A program made the position numbers and the translations under genes. A stretch of 64,000 bases of DNA, from contig NZ_CP150218.1 in NCBI RefSeq assembly GCF_037969875.1, positions 62,001 through 126,000 on the forward strand, given 5' to 3'. Of the stretch, positions 16,648 through 28,339 are shown one piece after another (position 1 is the stretch's first letter; the number at the start of each line of letters is the position of its first letter). Origin of the DNA: Paenibacillus sp. FSL R7-0337. Its GTDB lineage: Bacteria > Bacillota > Bacilli > Paenibacillales > Paenibacillaceae. The notes under the pieces were generated by a model. The model was not told the origin of the DNA, ran no database searches, and was given only the letters and a program-made list of their open reading frames with translations.

Positions 16648-17388
16648 TTACTGATAGAGTTTCGTCTGCCCGATCAGGGCGGTCAATTCCTGCATACATG
16701 GCATGTCTTCCACATTGGTATAATCTGCGCTGCCCAGCTCGGTGATCTCCAGCAGCAGCTGATCCAGCTTCAACAGAATTTCCTCATTGGCCCCGAGGCA
16801 GCCTTTGACATAGGAGAGATATTCGTTGTATAACGCGGTTTTCTTCTGAATTAGGGAGCTGGAGAACCGGCTTGACGCGTTATCTGCACTAAATCTGGCG
16901 AACTCCGAGGCATCGAATACGCTGAGCTTGCCCAGCAGCCCCCGGATATTCAAATAAAAGAGCTTCTCGACCTCCATAATGACGGAATGAAACTTGCGGA
17001 AGCTGAGCTCAGCCGGATCGAACCTGCGGCCCAGCACCTGGAGCAGTGCAGTCTTCTTCTTCTCAATCCGCTCCATCTGGTCCAGGGCGAGGGCGATATC
17101 CTCCTTCAGCACCTTCACATTCCGGTGACGGCCGAGGCCGGCAATGTAATCCTCCCGCGTCTCTAATTGCACGCTGGCGGGCTTGGCAGCCGGGGGGTTG
17201 AAGAGCAAGGTGTAACTGCCATATAGGACGACCAGCAGACTGATGATTAACAGGGTTACTGCCGATGCCGTTTCCAGCGGACTTCCGCCGATCTCGACAC
17301 CGAGCAGGCCGGGAGAGAGAACGATGACATTTAAGATTACAACTCCGGCAATCATGCCGAGGAGCTTAACGGGCCCGGATCTGTTCAG
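16648..17388 (-). CDS. Membrane protein with cytosolic helical domain, probable CTG start
   Basis: A protein of about 246 residues with two N-terminal membrane helices and a long, charged helical C-terminal part (segments around RMEKKKTAL-type and VEKLFYLNIRGLLGKL). The annotated ATG at 17355 has no ribosome site. Eleven codons upstream, a CTG at 17388 lies 6 bases after GAGGAGGTG, and the intervening codons add an Asn-Arg-Ser-Gly-Pro-Val-Lys stretch, a positively charged lead-in fitting the first helix. I therefore prefer the CTG start. First gene of the operon with the PBP/VWA hybrid and telA. Function unknown. Confidence 0.7.
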   Translation of the reverse strand: MNRSGPVKLLGMIAGVVILNVIVLSPGLLGVEIGGSPLETASAVTLLIISLLVVLYGSYTLLFNPPAAKPASVQLETREDYIAGLGRHRNVKVLKEDIALALDQMERIEKKKTALLQVLGRRFDPAELSFRKFHSVIMEVEKLFYLNIRGLLGKLSVFDASEFARFSADNASSRFSSSLIQKKTALYNEYLSYVKGCLGANEEILLKLDQLLLEITELGSADYTNVEDMPCMQELTALIGQTKLYQ

Positions 17389-17705
17389 GATCTACACCTC
17401 CTCATAGTAGTATATTTGGGGATAGCAGCTTGAATCACATGAAATAGGTTGGAATGAAGGCTATTACAGACTGGTACGTAGCGAAACTTGTCTATGTTTC
17501 AAATTTTTACGATCCCGCCGGATTGAGGACGGGTCTTGACCATATGTAGGGCTCCTTTCGAATGATCTGCTGAATTGAGTTATATTTTATCATAATTTGG
17601 GAGAGTAGGGTCTGTGTTTGTTATTGTTCATTGCTAATAAATGGAACATAATAGGAGGGGGAAAGAATCTATGCGAATAAAGTATTTTACAAGGGGGACA
17701 AGCCG
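17389..17705. other. Intergenic region between the telA operon and the RCC1 gene
   Basis: A 317-bp divergent gap. It holds GAAAC (17483-17487) facing GTTTC (17496-17500), and a degenerate dyad around CCCGCC/GGACGGG near 17514-17533. No clear protein gene was found. Near its right end is a 25-codon frame (ATG 17671, stop at 17748) with a much better ribosome site, AGGAGGGGG, than the RCC1-protein start it overlaps. Confidence 0.5.
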
Positions 17706-19172
17706 TTGTTTTTTCGTAAATCAGTTCTGCTCCTTATATCACTGCTGATAGTATCCTTAGGTCTGCCTGCTGGCAGTGAGGCTGCTGCCGGGGGGAGAAG
17801 AGCGGTAAGTGTGTCCGGCGGCTCTGCGCATGGAATAGCGGCCTGGAGTGACGGGACCGTAACCGGCTGGGGAGACAATAGGTTCGGTCAAGTCGGGGAC
17901 GGTACAAGTATTAATCAGTACATTCCGAGGCATGTGGAAGGTCTAAGCGGGATCGTTCAGGTGGCAGCAGCGGGAAGCGTATCCTTTGCGCTCAGTAAGG
18001 ATGGAGAGGTGTGGGGGTGGGGCCGGGACTACAGCAGCTATATACAGAATGACCCCCAACTGCGGGATCAAAAACGGGGAGGTCCTGTGAAGCTGGAAGG
18101 TCTGCAGGAGGTAGCCTCTATCACTACAAATGGTAATCTTGGCATCGCTGTGAAAAAAGACGGAACGGCTACACTGTGGTACCCGTCCTACGATCAGCCT
18201 GGCGTGCTGCCGGTGCAGATTCGCTATTTAGCACTCAAGGCAGTCACGGGGGTCAGATCCGCGCTAATTAACGGTAACGATGCGTTGTTTCTTACTAAAG
18301 AGGGCAGTGTGAAGCAGATGAGTATCGTTAACACAGTGTATAACCGTATCCGCTTGGAGAGTGATCCGGTCAGTGTAGCTACGATTGCTTCAGCCTCAAT
18401 AACCGGTATGGCTGCTACACAAGGTGAGCTGTTCCTGCTGCGCAGTGACGGCCAAGTCTTGCGCTGGAACAAGGGGCTTAAAGCACCGTCTGCCGTTACT
18501 GGCCTTAATAATGTCTACAAGCTGGATACCGGCTTCTACCGGCTGTTTGCCTTGAAGAGAAACGGAACACTCTGGCAATGGAACTATAATTCTGGAGCAC
18601 TGGCTAAGCCGTATCAGATAAAAAAGGGAAATCAAATCAGCAATATTTGGGGAAGCAGTGGAACCTTTGGTTTTGCTCAGCACAAGGATGGGACGCTTCT
18701 AGGCTGGGGCGATGGCTTCGACGCGGGACTTGCGACCGGGAAGGGGGCAGCAGTCAAGGATGAAGATGGATATATCCTGGCACCGGTCCAGCCGCCGCTA
18801 ATGTTCTTCGTCAACGGTGAGCCGTTCTCATTCTACGGCACGGCCTCCATCAAGGATGGCAAGCTGTATGTACCGCAGAACAGTGTATTCAAGGCTCTTG
18901 GCGTGAAGGTAAGCATGAGCACATCCAACCCTGATCCGAAATTATATTATTATCACTTCACGGTTTGGTCTTTCGTATACGGTAAGAATACCGTTCAGGT
19001 AAAGTTCAGCGATCCACTCGAATTATTTATCAATGGCAAGAAATCAGACCGCGAATTTATAATGAACAGTCTGCCGGATTCAGCACAATTCCCGCTGGCG
19101 ACAATATGTGATCTTCTCGGAATTGGCTTAGAGTGGAATAAAAGTACGGGTGAAGTCAGGTTGGAGAATTGA
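17706..19172 (+). CDS. Secreted RCC1-repeat protein with copper amine oxidase-like domain
   Basis: A 488-residue exported protein. A signal peptide (FFRKSVLLLISLLIVSLGLP) precedes RCC1-type propeller repeats (AAWSDGTVTGWGDNRFGQVG; ALSKDGEVWGWGRD; AQHKDGTLLGWGDG) over residues ~35-345. The last ~120 residues match the copper amine oxidase N-terminal-like domain found in many Paenibacillus surface proteins (LMFFVNGEPFSFYGTASIK region). The TTG start at 17706 follows AAGGGGG at about 8 bases. A better-placed ATG at 17671 is out of frame by one base, and a T6 tract at 17709-17714 lies exactly where the frames could be joined. Role likely extracellular recognition; not known. Confidence 0.85.
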   Translation: MFFRKSVLLLISLLIVSLGLPAGSEAAAGGRRAVSVSGGSAHGIAAWSDGTVTGWGDNRFGQVGDGTSINQYIPRHVEGLSGIVQVAAAGSVSFALSKDGEVWGWGRDYSSYIQNDPQLRDQKRGGPVKLEGLQEVASITTNGNLGIAVKKDGTATLWYPSYDQPGVLPVQIRYLALKAVTGVRSALINGNDALFLTKEGSVKQMSIVNTVYNRIRLESDPVSVATIASASITGMAATQGELFLLRSDGQVLRWNKGLKAPSAVTGLNNVYKLDTGFYRLFALKRNGTLWQWNYNSGALAKPYQIKKGNQISNIWGSSGTFGFAQHKDGTLLGWGDGFDAGLATGKGAAVKDEDGYILAPVQPPLMFFVNGEPFSFYGTASIKDGKLYVPQNSVFKALGVKVSMSTSNPDPKLYYYHFTVWSFVYGKNTVQVKFSDPLELFINGKKSDREFIMNSLPDSAQFPLATICDLLGIGLEWNKSTGEVRLEN

Positions 19173-19296
19173 TTAATAGCGGGCTGCATTCCCTGAGTTT
19201 CAAATTTAAAAGAATTAAGGCTTGACGTCAGCTCACTTGGCGTGTAACATATGAACAGTCGTCAACCAGGCAATTATTCATAACTCAATATTGTTC

Positions 19297-19419
19297 TCGT
19301 ATAACCTCGCAGCCATTCAGATGTCACAGGGCGAGGGTTTCTACAGGAAGCCTATTCTTCCTAACTACGATGATAAGGACCATGAACCAGCGGTCCCTGT
19401 CCCGGAGTTAGGATTTTTT
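19297..19419 (+). promoter_or_regulatory. Purine-type riboswitch with terminator (probable ON switch)
   Basis: The three-way junction of the purine aptamer is readable. P1 is TCGTA (19297-19301) with TACGA (19366-19370). The first joint is TATAACC. P2 is CCTCGC (19305-19310) with GCGAGG (19331-19336). The second joint is GTTTCTAC (19337-19344). P3 is AGGAA (19345-19349) with TTCCT (19358-19362), followed by AACTA. The key pocket bases (U22, U47, U51, C74 by xpt numbering) match the guanine type. The usual kissing loops are absent and P2 has a 20-base loop. The 3' side of P3 and the junction, TCCTAACT (19359-19366), is complementary to AGTTAGGA (19406-19413), which precedes T6. Terminator and aptamer are thus mutually exclusive. 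Confidence 0.75.
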
Positions 19420-19487
19420 GCGTCTCTGCGGTCCTTGACCTTGACGCAGCATGATTCAGATCAGAAGATTCAGGAGGCATAATCAGA

Positions 19488-20459
19488 ATGAAAGATATGA
19501 AATATTTAATCTCCGTACTTGTAGGCGCTATGAGCTACGGCATTTTATCAACGATTGTTGTATTGGCTTACGGGCAGGGTTACAAGCTGGGAGAGGTGGT
19601 CGGCACCCAGCTCTTAACCGGCTGTATTCTAGCTTGGCTGCTTGCGTTATATACCAAGCTCAGAGCGAACCGCAAAGAGCGCAGCACAGCAGACGTTGCG
19701 GCGCCCGCCAAGGCCGTTCCCACCCGGCTGACCTGGAAGCATAGAATGCTCTTGATGATGGCTGGAGCGCCAACCGTGGTTACAGGTCTGCTGTACTACC
19801 AGTCGCTCCGGTATATTCCGGCTTCGCTGGCGATTATCCTGCTGTTCCAGTTCACCTGGATCAGTGTGCTGATTCAGGCGGTAAGCAAACGTCAACGCCC
19901 TGACAAAATCACGGTGCTGACGCTGATCCTGCTGTTCGGCGGCACCCTGCTGGCCGCAGGTATTCTGAATCAGGGAGCTGCCGAGTTTAACCTGCTGGGG
20001 TTGGTGCTCGGGTTGCTATCGGCAGTAAGCTATTCGATGTTCATTATCTTCAGCGGCAAAGCCGTTCCTTCGGCTCATCCGGCCTACAGGAGTGCCTGGA
20101 TGGTCACTGGCGGTCTGCTGCTGCTGTGCATTCTGTTCCCGCCGTACTTCCTGTTTAACGGGTTACTGTGGGGTCAACTGCTGCTGTTCGGCTTCCTGCT
20201 GGGCTTGTTCGGCGCCTTCATCCCGCCGCTGCTGTTCGCCATCGGGGTTCCGCATATCGGCGGCGGCATGGCCGGTATTCTGGGCGCCGTAGAACTGCCC
20301 GTTGCCGTCTTAATGTCTTCGTTCGTATTGGAAGAGCATGTAAGTCTTCTGCAATGGACCGGAGTGGTGCTGGTGCTGCTGGGTGTGGTATTGCCGGAGC
20401 TGTATAAGCTGCGGTGGGGAAATGGAAATGCCCAGGCCGTGAGTTCCTCATCGGTCTGA
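19488..20459 (+). CDS. EamA-family (DMT superfamily) transporter
   Basis: A 323-residue membrane protein with about ten hydrophobic helices and two EamA repeats (residues ~5-160 and ~165-305). Members export or exchange metabolites. The usual internal duplication is seen in the pairs around SLRYIPASLAIILLFQ and GAVELPVAVLMSSFVLEE. ATG start follows CAGGAGGCATAATCAGA. The leader carries a purine-type riboswitch arranged to permit expression when ligand is bound, so the cargo may be a purine or derivative. This is inference from regulation, since EamA sequence does not reveal substrate. A good terminator follows. Confidence 0.88.
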   Translation: MKDMKYLISVLVGAMSYGILSTIVVLAYGQGYKLGEVVGTQLLTGCILAWLLALYTKLRANRKERSTADVAAPAKAVPTRLTWKHRMLLMMAGAPTVVTGLLYYQSLRYIPASLAIILLFQFTWISVLIQAVSKRQRPDKITVLTLILLFGGTLLAAGILNQGAAEFNLLGLVLGLLSAVSYSMFIIFSGKAVPSAHPAYRSAWMVTGGLLLLCILFPPYFLFNGLLWGQLLLFGFLLGLFGAFIPPLLFAIGVPHIGGGMAGILGAVELPVAVLMSSFVLEEHVSLLQWTGVVLVLLGVVLPELYKLRWGNGNAQAVSSSSV

Positions 20460-20482
20460 GTTCAGGCAGAATAGAAGAAGAG

Positions 20483-20515
20483 GAGTGTTCCCTGTGAATA
20501 GGGGACACTCTTTTT
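20483..20515 (+). terminator. Terminator of the EamA transporter gene
   Basis: Arms GAGTGTTCCC and GGGGACACTC (one G-T pair) with an 8-base loop and a T5 tract, 23 bp after the stop codon. Confidence 0.9.
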
Positions 20516-20533
20516 CTTACAGGTTCAGTTATT

Positions 20534-20582
20534 TGTAAGCGCAAACATTTTTGTTGCCAAAAGTGAAATTCAGTGCTATTCT
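20534..20582 (+). promoter_or_regulatory. cre site and promoter of licT-bglPH
   Basis: TGTAAGCGCAAACA at 20534-20547 matches the CcpA operator consensus except for one base. Downstream, TTGCCA (20554-20559) and TATTCT (20577-20582) are 17 bp apart and form a sigma-A promoter. The cre sits directly upstream of the -35, so glucose repression of the beta-glucoside operon is expected. The transcript would start close to the first RAT element. Confidence 0.75.
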
Positions 20583-20589
20583 GAATTTG

Positions 20590-20650
20590 GGATTGTTACT
20601 GCAAAGGCAAAACCCAAAACATGGTCACGTGTTTTGGGTTTTGCCTTTCT
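20590..20650 (+). promoter_or_regulatory. RAT antiterminator target 1 with terminator
   Basis: The block beginning GGATTGTTACTGCAAAGGCA is a ribonucleic antiterminator for BglG/LicT proteins. It overlaps the left arm of a perfect 19-bp terminator stem (20603-20621 with 20630-20648). Bound antiterminator protein would block the terminator, so the licT gene itself appears to be under its own antitermination control. Confidence 0.93.
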
Positions 20651-20751
20651 TTATGTTAAGGGTCCTGCGGGACGCCGTAAGGAACCCTTGACCCGTCTAA
20701 CATCCCGTAAGCAGTGCCAAATGAAATTCGGGGTAAAGGAGGGCAGCTTGG

Positions 20752-23596
<2,845 letters not shown>

Positions 23597-23618
23597 CTGA
23601 TATTCTAATCTAATCTGA

Positions 23619-25100
<1,482 letters not shown>

Positions 25101-25203
25101 TCCGCGACTGCCGGAAGCTCACTTTTTACAAATAGTTGTCTGCTGTTTCAGTCTGCGGTCCCTATGGTATATGATAATTAATAAACATTAAAGGGGATTT
25201 CCT

Positions 25204-25527
25204 ATGATCATAAAAGGGATCGAGAACATGGACGGCGGCAATATAATGAGCCAGATTCAGCAAGGCGGCAAATTCGTGATCTACACGTATTGCTTCTCTG
25301 TTGTCCTGATGACATTCAGACGCAGCTCTAACATCTATTTCATCAGGGCGGGCGAGGGCTCCGTCAAAAAAGGATTGAAGTACAGCCTGCTGACCTTCTT
25401 TGTAGGCTGGTGGGGGATTCCCTGGGGGCCGATCTATTCCATCGGTGCGTTCATTACCAACTTCAAGGGCGGCAAGGATGTCACCAATGAAGTGTTAGCC
25501 GCTCTTTCAAATCAGAACGCTTCATAA
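25204..25527 (+). CDS. Small membrane protein, unknown
   Basis: A 107-residue protein that I do not recognise as a named family. Two hydrophobic segments are evident: residues ~25-40 (VIYTYCFSVVLMTF) and ~62-85 (SLLTFFVGWWGIPWGPIYSI). A basic linker between them (RRSSNIYFIRAGEGSVKKG) suggests a hairpin in the membrane. Trp- and Gly-rich second helices of this kind occur in many unannotated Bacillales proteins. The ATG at 25204 follows AAAGGGGATTTCCT; a second in-frame ATG at 25246 has a weaker site. It is separated from bglH by 103 bp and has its own terminator. Confidence 0.75.
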   Translation: MIIKGIENMDGGNIMSQIQQGGKFVIYTYCFSVVLMTFRRSSNIYFIRAGEGSVKKGLKYSLLTFFVGWWGIPWGPIYSIGAFITNFKGGKDVTNEVLAALSNQNAS

Positions 25528-25544
25528 TAGATGTACACATACGA

Positions 25545-25595
25545 GAAGCTGTCCCGCATGCCGTGCAATAGGGCTGATTGGGACAGCTTCTTGTG
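25545..25595. terminator. Terminator between small membrane protein and methyltransferase genes
   Basis: Perfect 11-bp arms GAAGCTGTCCC and GGGACAGCTTC separated by 24 bases, followed by a T-rich tract. The convergent methyltransferase stop codon lies within the 3' edge. Confidence 0.85.
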
Positions 25596-26357
25596 TTAAT
25601 CATTTTTGCTGCTGCATACTGCGATATAATTCAGATCCTTGCCTGCGGTGTTGAAGAAGGTATACATTTTCTTGAACTGCGCGCGGTTTTCCTTTTTGAG
25701 AGCATTCTTGAAAATACGCAGCGTACCGGCCACCCCTTCATCCCGGATCATCCCCTTAATGCTCATCAGCGACATCGTTCCGGTTGCATGCTCAACCTGC
25801 TTGAAGCCGGTCGTGTTGAACAGCCCCTCCCAGTCTGCTACAGGCAGCGGTTCTACGTTCACATGAATAGTCTTCCGCAGCTCTGCCAGCTCCTCCGCCA
25901 TATTCTCCTTTGCAAAAGTGATGTCATGCGTAAGCAGCACGCCGCCCGGCTTCAGGACACGGAAGTATTCAGCTACCGCTTTTTGCTTCGCCGTCTGGTT
26001 CAACATCGTCAGCATGGCTTCATTAATGACAACATCGAAGCTGTTATCTTCAAAAGGGAGCTTCATCGCATTCGCTTGTCTGACGCTAATATACCCCTCC
26101 AGCTTCGCGTCTCTGATGTTCTGCTCCGCCTTCGCAAGCGCCCTGGGGTCCATATCAATTCCGGTAATCTGGCACTGGTACTCCCGCGCAAGCTGGATAG
26201 AGGTAGTGCACATGTTACAGGCTACTTCCAGTACCCGGCTGTCCTTACTTAGCTTCGCGTGCCGGATTAACCAGTTCGTAGCAGCGACACCGCCGGGACG
26301 AAGCCGCTTTTTACCGAGCTTGGCGAGGAAATTATGACCGACTTCCTTTTTCAACAT
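25596..26357 (-). CDS. Class I SAM-dependent methyltransferase
   Basis: A 253-residue enzyme of the UbiE/methyltransferase type 11 group. The SAM-binding motif I is unusual, VLEVACNMCTT in place of the Gly-rich E-x-G-x-G-x-G. The later motifs are standard: GIDMDPRALAKAEQN (ribose-binding acidic residue), LPFEDNSFDVVINEAML, and FRVLKPGGVLLTHD. Start overlaps the end of the upstream cupin gene by 26 bp, indicating translational coupling. The cluster of two cupins and this enzyme, next to a Crp/Fnr regulator, suggests a small stress-responsive unit. The substrate is unknown. Confidence 0.88.
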   Translation of the reverse strand: MLKKEVGHNFLAKLGKKRLRPGGVAATNWLIRHAKLSKDSRVLEVACNMCTTSIQLAREYQCQITGIDMDPRALAKAEQNIRDAKLEGYISVRQANAMKLPFEDNSFDVVINEAMLTMLNQTAKQKAVAEYFRVLKPGGVLLTHDITFAKENMAEELAELRKTIHVNVEPLPVADWEGLFNTTGFKQVEHATGTMSLMSIKGMIRDEGVAGTLRIFKNALKKENRAQFKKMYTFFNTAGKDLNYIAVCSSKND

Positions 26358-26721
26358 GCCTCAATCCCTTCTTCTCAGGCTTCACGACGATCAACAGCAT
26401 TTGGAATGCTTCTGTTGCATATAATGCATGGGGAATATTGGCGGGTAAAATAAGGGTCTCCCCAGCGCGCACTGAATAGGGCTTGTCGTCAATCGTGATC
26501 CGTGCTTCGCCTGACAGAATGTTGACCATGGCATCGCCGGGAGAGGAATGTCCGCCGATCGATGAACCTGTATCTACAGAGATCAGTGTCATGGCAAGGT
26601 TTTGGCGCTGGACCAAGGTCAGGCTGGATACCTGCTCCTGCTCGACAGTGATGATTTTGCGCAGATCCATGACTTCCGCTTGCGGGAGTCTTTTAATAAA
26701 TTGCTCTTGTTCTTGTTCCAT
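26332..26721 (-). CDS. Cupin-domain protein
   Basis: A 129-residue single-cupin protein. The two cupin motifs are visible as GGHSSPGDAMVNILSGEARI (His, Asp/Glu-type metal positions) and LPANIPHALYATEAFQMLL. Metal binding by His/Glu is family knowledge; the first motif has only one clear His. The gene lies 15 bp after the other cupin gene and overlaps the methyltransferase gene by 26 bp. ATG start follows GGAGGTAACCGT. It may be a small dioxygenase, isomerase or sugar/ligand sensor; sequence does not decide. Confidence 0.85.
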   Translation of the reverse strand: MEQEQEQFIKRLPQAEVMDLRKIITVEQEQVSSLTLVQRQNLAMTLISVDTGSSIGGHSSPGDAMVNILSGEARITIDDKPYSVRAGETLILPANIPHALYATEAFQMLLIVVKPEKKGLRHVEKGSRS

Positions 26722-26736
26722 ACGGTTACCTCCAGG

Positions 26737-27075
26737 TTAAATGCTAATTTGCAGGAATTTGCAGCTGCTCTGTGCATTGAACTCATGCCAGGTGCCAGCC
26801 AGCACGACGACTGCTGCTCCGGCGGTTAATACACAGGAGTGGTCAGCGATAAGCATATGCAGCTCCCCCTCCAGAACGTGAATGATCTTGGATTTGGGCG
26901 AGGTCTCCGAGCTGATGGATTCGCCGGTGTCCATGCCGTACAGCACCCAATCCGGGGCTTCCGCAGAGGTGGCAGCTCCTTCAGGGAAGTGAAGTGTTCT
27001 GCTGGAAATCTGATAGGGCCGGATGCTGATCATGTGATTGAAATGAACTACCATTCCTTCCTTGATTTCACTCAT
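26737..27075 (-). CDS. Cupin-domain protein, first gene of cluster
   Basis: A 112-residue single-cupin protein. The barrel strands are seen in SKIIHVLEGELHMLIADHSC and the second motif in VVVLAGTWHEFNAQSSCKFL. The canonical first-motif His pair is not evident (GESISSETSPKSK), so metal coordination may be reduced. ATG start follows AGGAGGACATT. It leads a three-gene set with another cupin and a methyltransferase, divergent from a Crp/Fnr regulator. The 135-bp intergenic region contains a promoter and a perfect Fur-like palindrome. Confidence 0.8.
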   Translation of the reverse strand: MSEIKEGMVVHFNHMISIRPYQISSRTLHFPEGAATSAEAPDWVLYGMDTGESISSETSPKSKIIHVLEGELHMLIADHSCVLTAGAAVVVLAGTWHEFNAQSSCKFLQISI

Positions 27076-27091
27076 AATGTCCTCCTGTATA

Positions 27092-27146
27092 TTGCTTGAT
27101 GCGTAACTTTTGCTATAATGAGAGAAAAGATGAGAATCGTTCTCAT
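27092..27146 (+). promoter_or_regulatory. Promoter and Fur-like palindrome between cupin cluster and Crp/Fnr gene
   Basis: TTGCTT (27092-27097) and TATAAT (27114-27119), 16 bp apart, point toward the Crp/Fnr gene. Ten bases after the -10 lies ATGAGAATCGTTCTCAT (27130-27146), a perfect 7-3-7 dyad that differs by three bases from the Bacillus Fur core TGATAAT-N-ATTATCA. Its position at the transcription start would suit repression by a Fur-family protein. Confidence 0.6.
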
Positions 27147-27210
27147 TTATTGAATTGTAGCAGAGTTTCTAAGATGACTCTGTTGCCATGGCAACAGGAG
27201 GCGGATAAAT

Positions 27211-27894
27211 TTGCAGCAATATATGAACAAAATTCAAAATACAGTCCTGTTCAAAGGATTCCGGGGCAGCGAAGTGCAGCAGGCCCTCGGTTGTCTGCAG
27301 GGGACGATTAAGGATTTCGCCAGGAAGGATTTCATCTTCAAGCAAGAGGAATACCTGGAGGCGGCGGGCATCATTCTGGAGGGAAATGTCCTGCTCTGCA
27401 AGGAGAACAGCTCCGGCGCGCGCTTCATCTTCTCAGAGCTTGCGGACGGGGAGATTATCGGGGAGACAGCGCTTCGTCAGGAGCAGGAGCCCAGCGGCTA
27501 TGAAGCGATAGCCGGGTCGGAATGCCGGATTCTGTTCATCCGGATGAACAATATTATCCGTCCGGGGCAAACGACCTGCATTCTTCGCGGCCGGATTATT
27601 GAGAATATGCTGGCACTACTGCTGGAGAATAACCGCTCGATGTATCAGAAGCTTGATCTGGTCTCGCACAAATCGCTGCGGGAGCGGATCATTCACTATC
27701 TGAGTATTCAGGCCCGCAAAAACAATTCGCCCGCCTTCGAGATCCCGTTCAGCAGAAGTGACCTGGCGGATTATCTGACGGTGGATAGAAGCGCCTTATC
27801 CCGGGAGCTGCAGCGGATGGCGCGGGACGGGCTGATCCGGTTCACGCGGAATCAATTTGAGCTGCTTGCGGTAGACTATGAGCTGAGGTGGTGA
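27211..27894 (+). CDS. Crp/Fnr-family transcriptional regulator
   Basis: A 227-residue regulator. The N-terminal cyclic-nucleotide-binding-like barrel spans residues ~8-125 (GIILEGNVLLCKE; ELADGEIIGETALRQ). A long dimerisation helix follows, and the helix-turn-helix is at ~165-210 (FSRSDLADYLTVDRSALSREL). The Arg and Ser of the cAMP site are not conserved, and there is no Fnr-type cysteine cluster, so the effector is unknown. The TTG start follows AGGAGGCGGATAAA. The gene is divergent from a cupin/methyltransferase cluster, its most likely target. Confidence 0.9.
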   Translation: MQQYMNKIQNTVLFKGFRGSEVQQALGCLQGTIKDFARKDFIFKQEEYLEAAGIILEGNVLLCKENSSGARFIFSELADGEIIGETALRQEQEPSGYEAIAGSECRILFIRMNNIIRPGQTTCILRGRIIENMLALLLENNRSMYQKLDLVSHKSLRERIIHYLSIQARKNNSPAFEIPFSRSDLADYLTVDRSALSRELQRMARDGLIRFTRNQFELLAVDYELRW

Positions 27895-28003
27895 TGTGTA
27901 GTATCCTTACTTGAATAACCACTTAATTATCTATAGCACCTTATAATATGTTATAATGAATTTCTGATTTCATACTACTAAGCAGAATAGAGGTCGCCAA
28001 AGG

Positions 28004-28303
28004 ATGAAAGTAAAAATTAACCGCAATGCAGCTAAAGTTCTAAAAGATATGCTGAACAGCCCGGAAGCGGAAGGCAAGAAAATCCGTGTGGTCATTACTC
28101 AGAATCATGGAGATCACGGACACTATGATGTAGCACTTGATACACCTACTGAGCACGATGAAGTGGTGGCTACAGATAAGGATATCGAGATTCTGCTGGA
28201 TACCCGCGAACCGCTGCTCGACGGTGTCTGGATTCAGTATTTCTATGTACCGCAGGAAGGCTTCTTCATCACCAATCCATCCACCGGATTCCTGGAGAAA
28301 TAA
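28004..28303 (+). CDS. HesB/IscA-like protein lacking cysteines
   Basis: A 99-residue protein with the fold pattern of HesB/YadR/YfhF (iron-sulfur biosynthesis domain): an N-terminal KINRNAAKVLKDML helix, the central ALDTPTEHDEVVATDKDIEI segment, and the C-terminal GFFITNPSTGF. A-type Fe-S carriers need three cysteines (one mid-protein and a C-G-C near the end); this protein has none. It may belong to the cysteine-free HesB-like group seen in Bacillales, or have another role. It is monocistronic, with several TATAAT-like elements upstream and a strong terminator behind. Confidence 0.8.
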   Translation: MKVKINRNAAKVLKDMLNSPEAEGKKIRVVITQNHGDHGHYDVALDTPTEHDEVVATDKDIEILLDTREPLLDGVWIQYFYVPQEGFFITNPSTGFLEK

Positions 28304-28339
28304 GCAGAAGATTACTATCATCTGTGTTGCCTTAGGGGC

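Noticed and set aside
19291..19482. 63-codon frame over the EamA leader
   Set aside because: It coincides with the riboswitch and terminator, and has no ribosome site.
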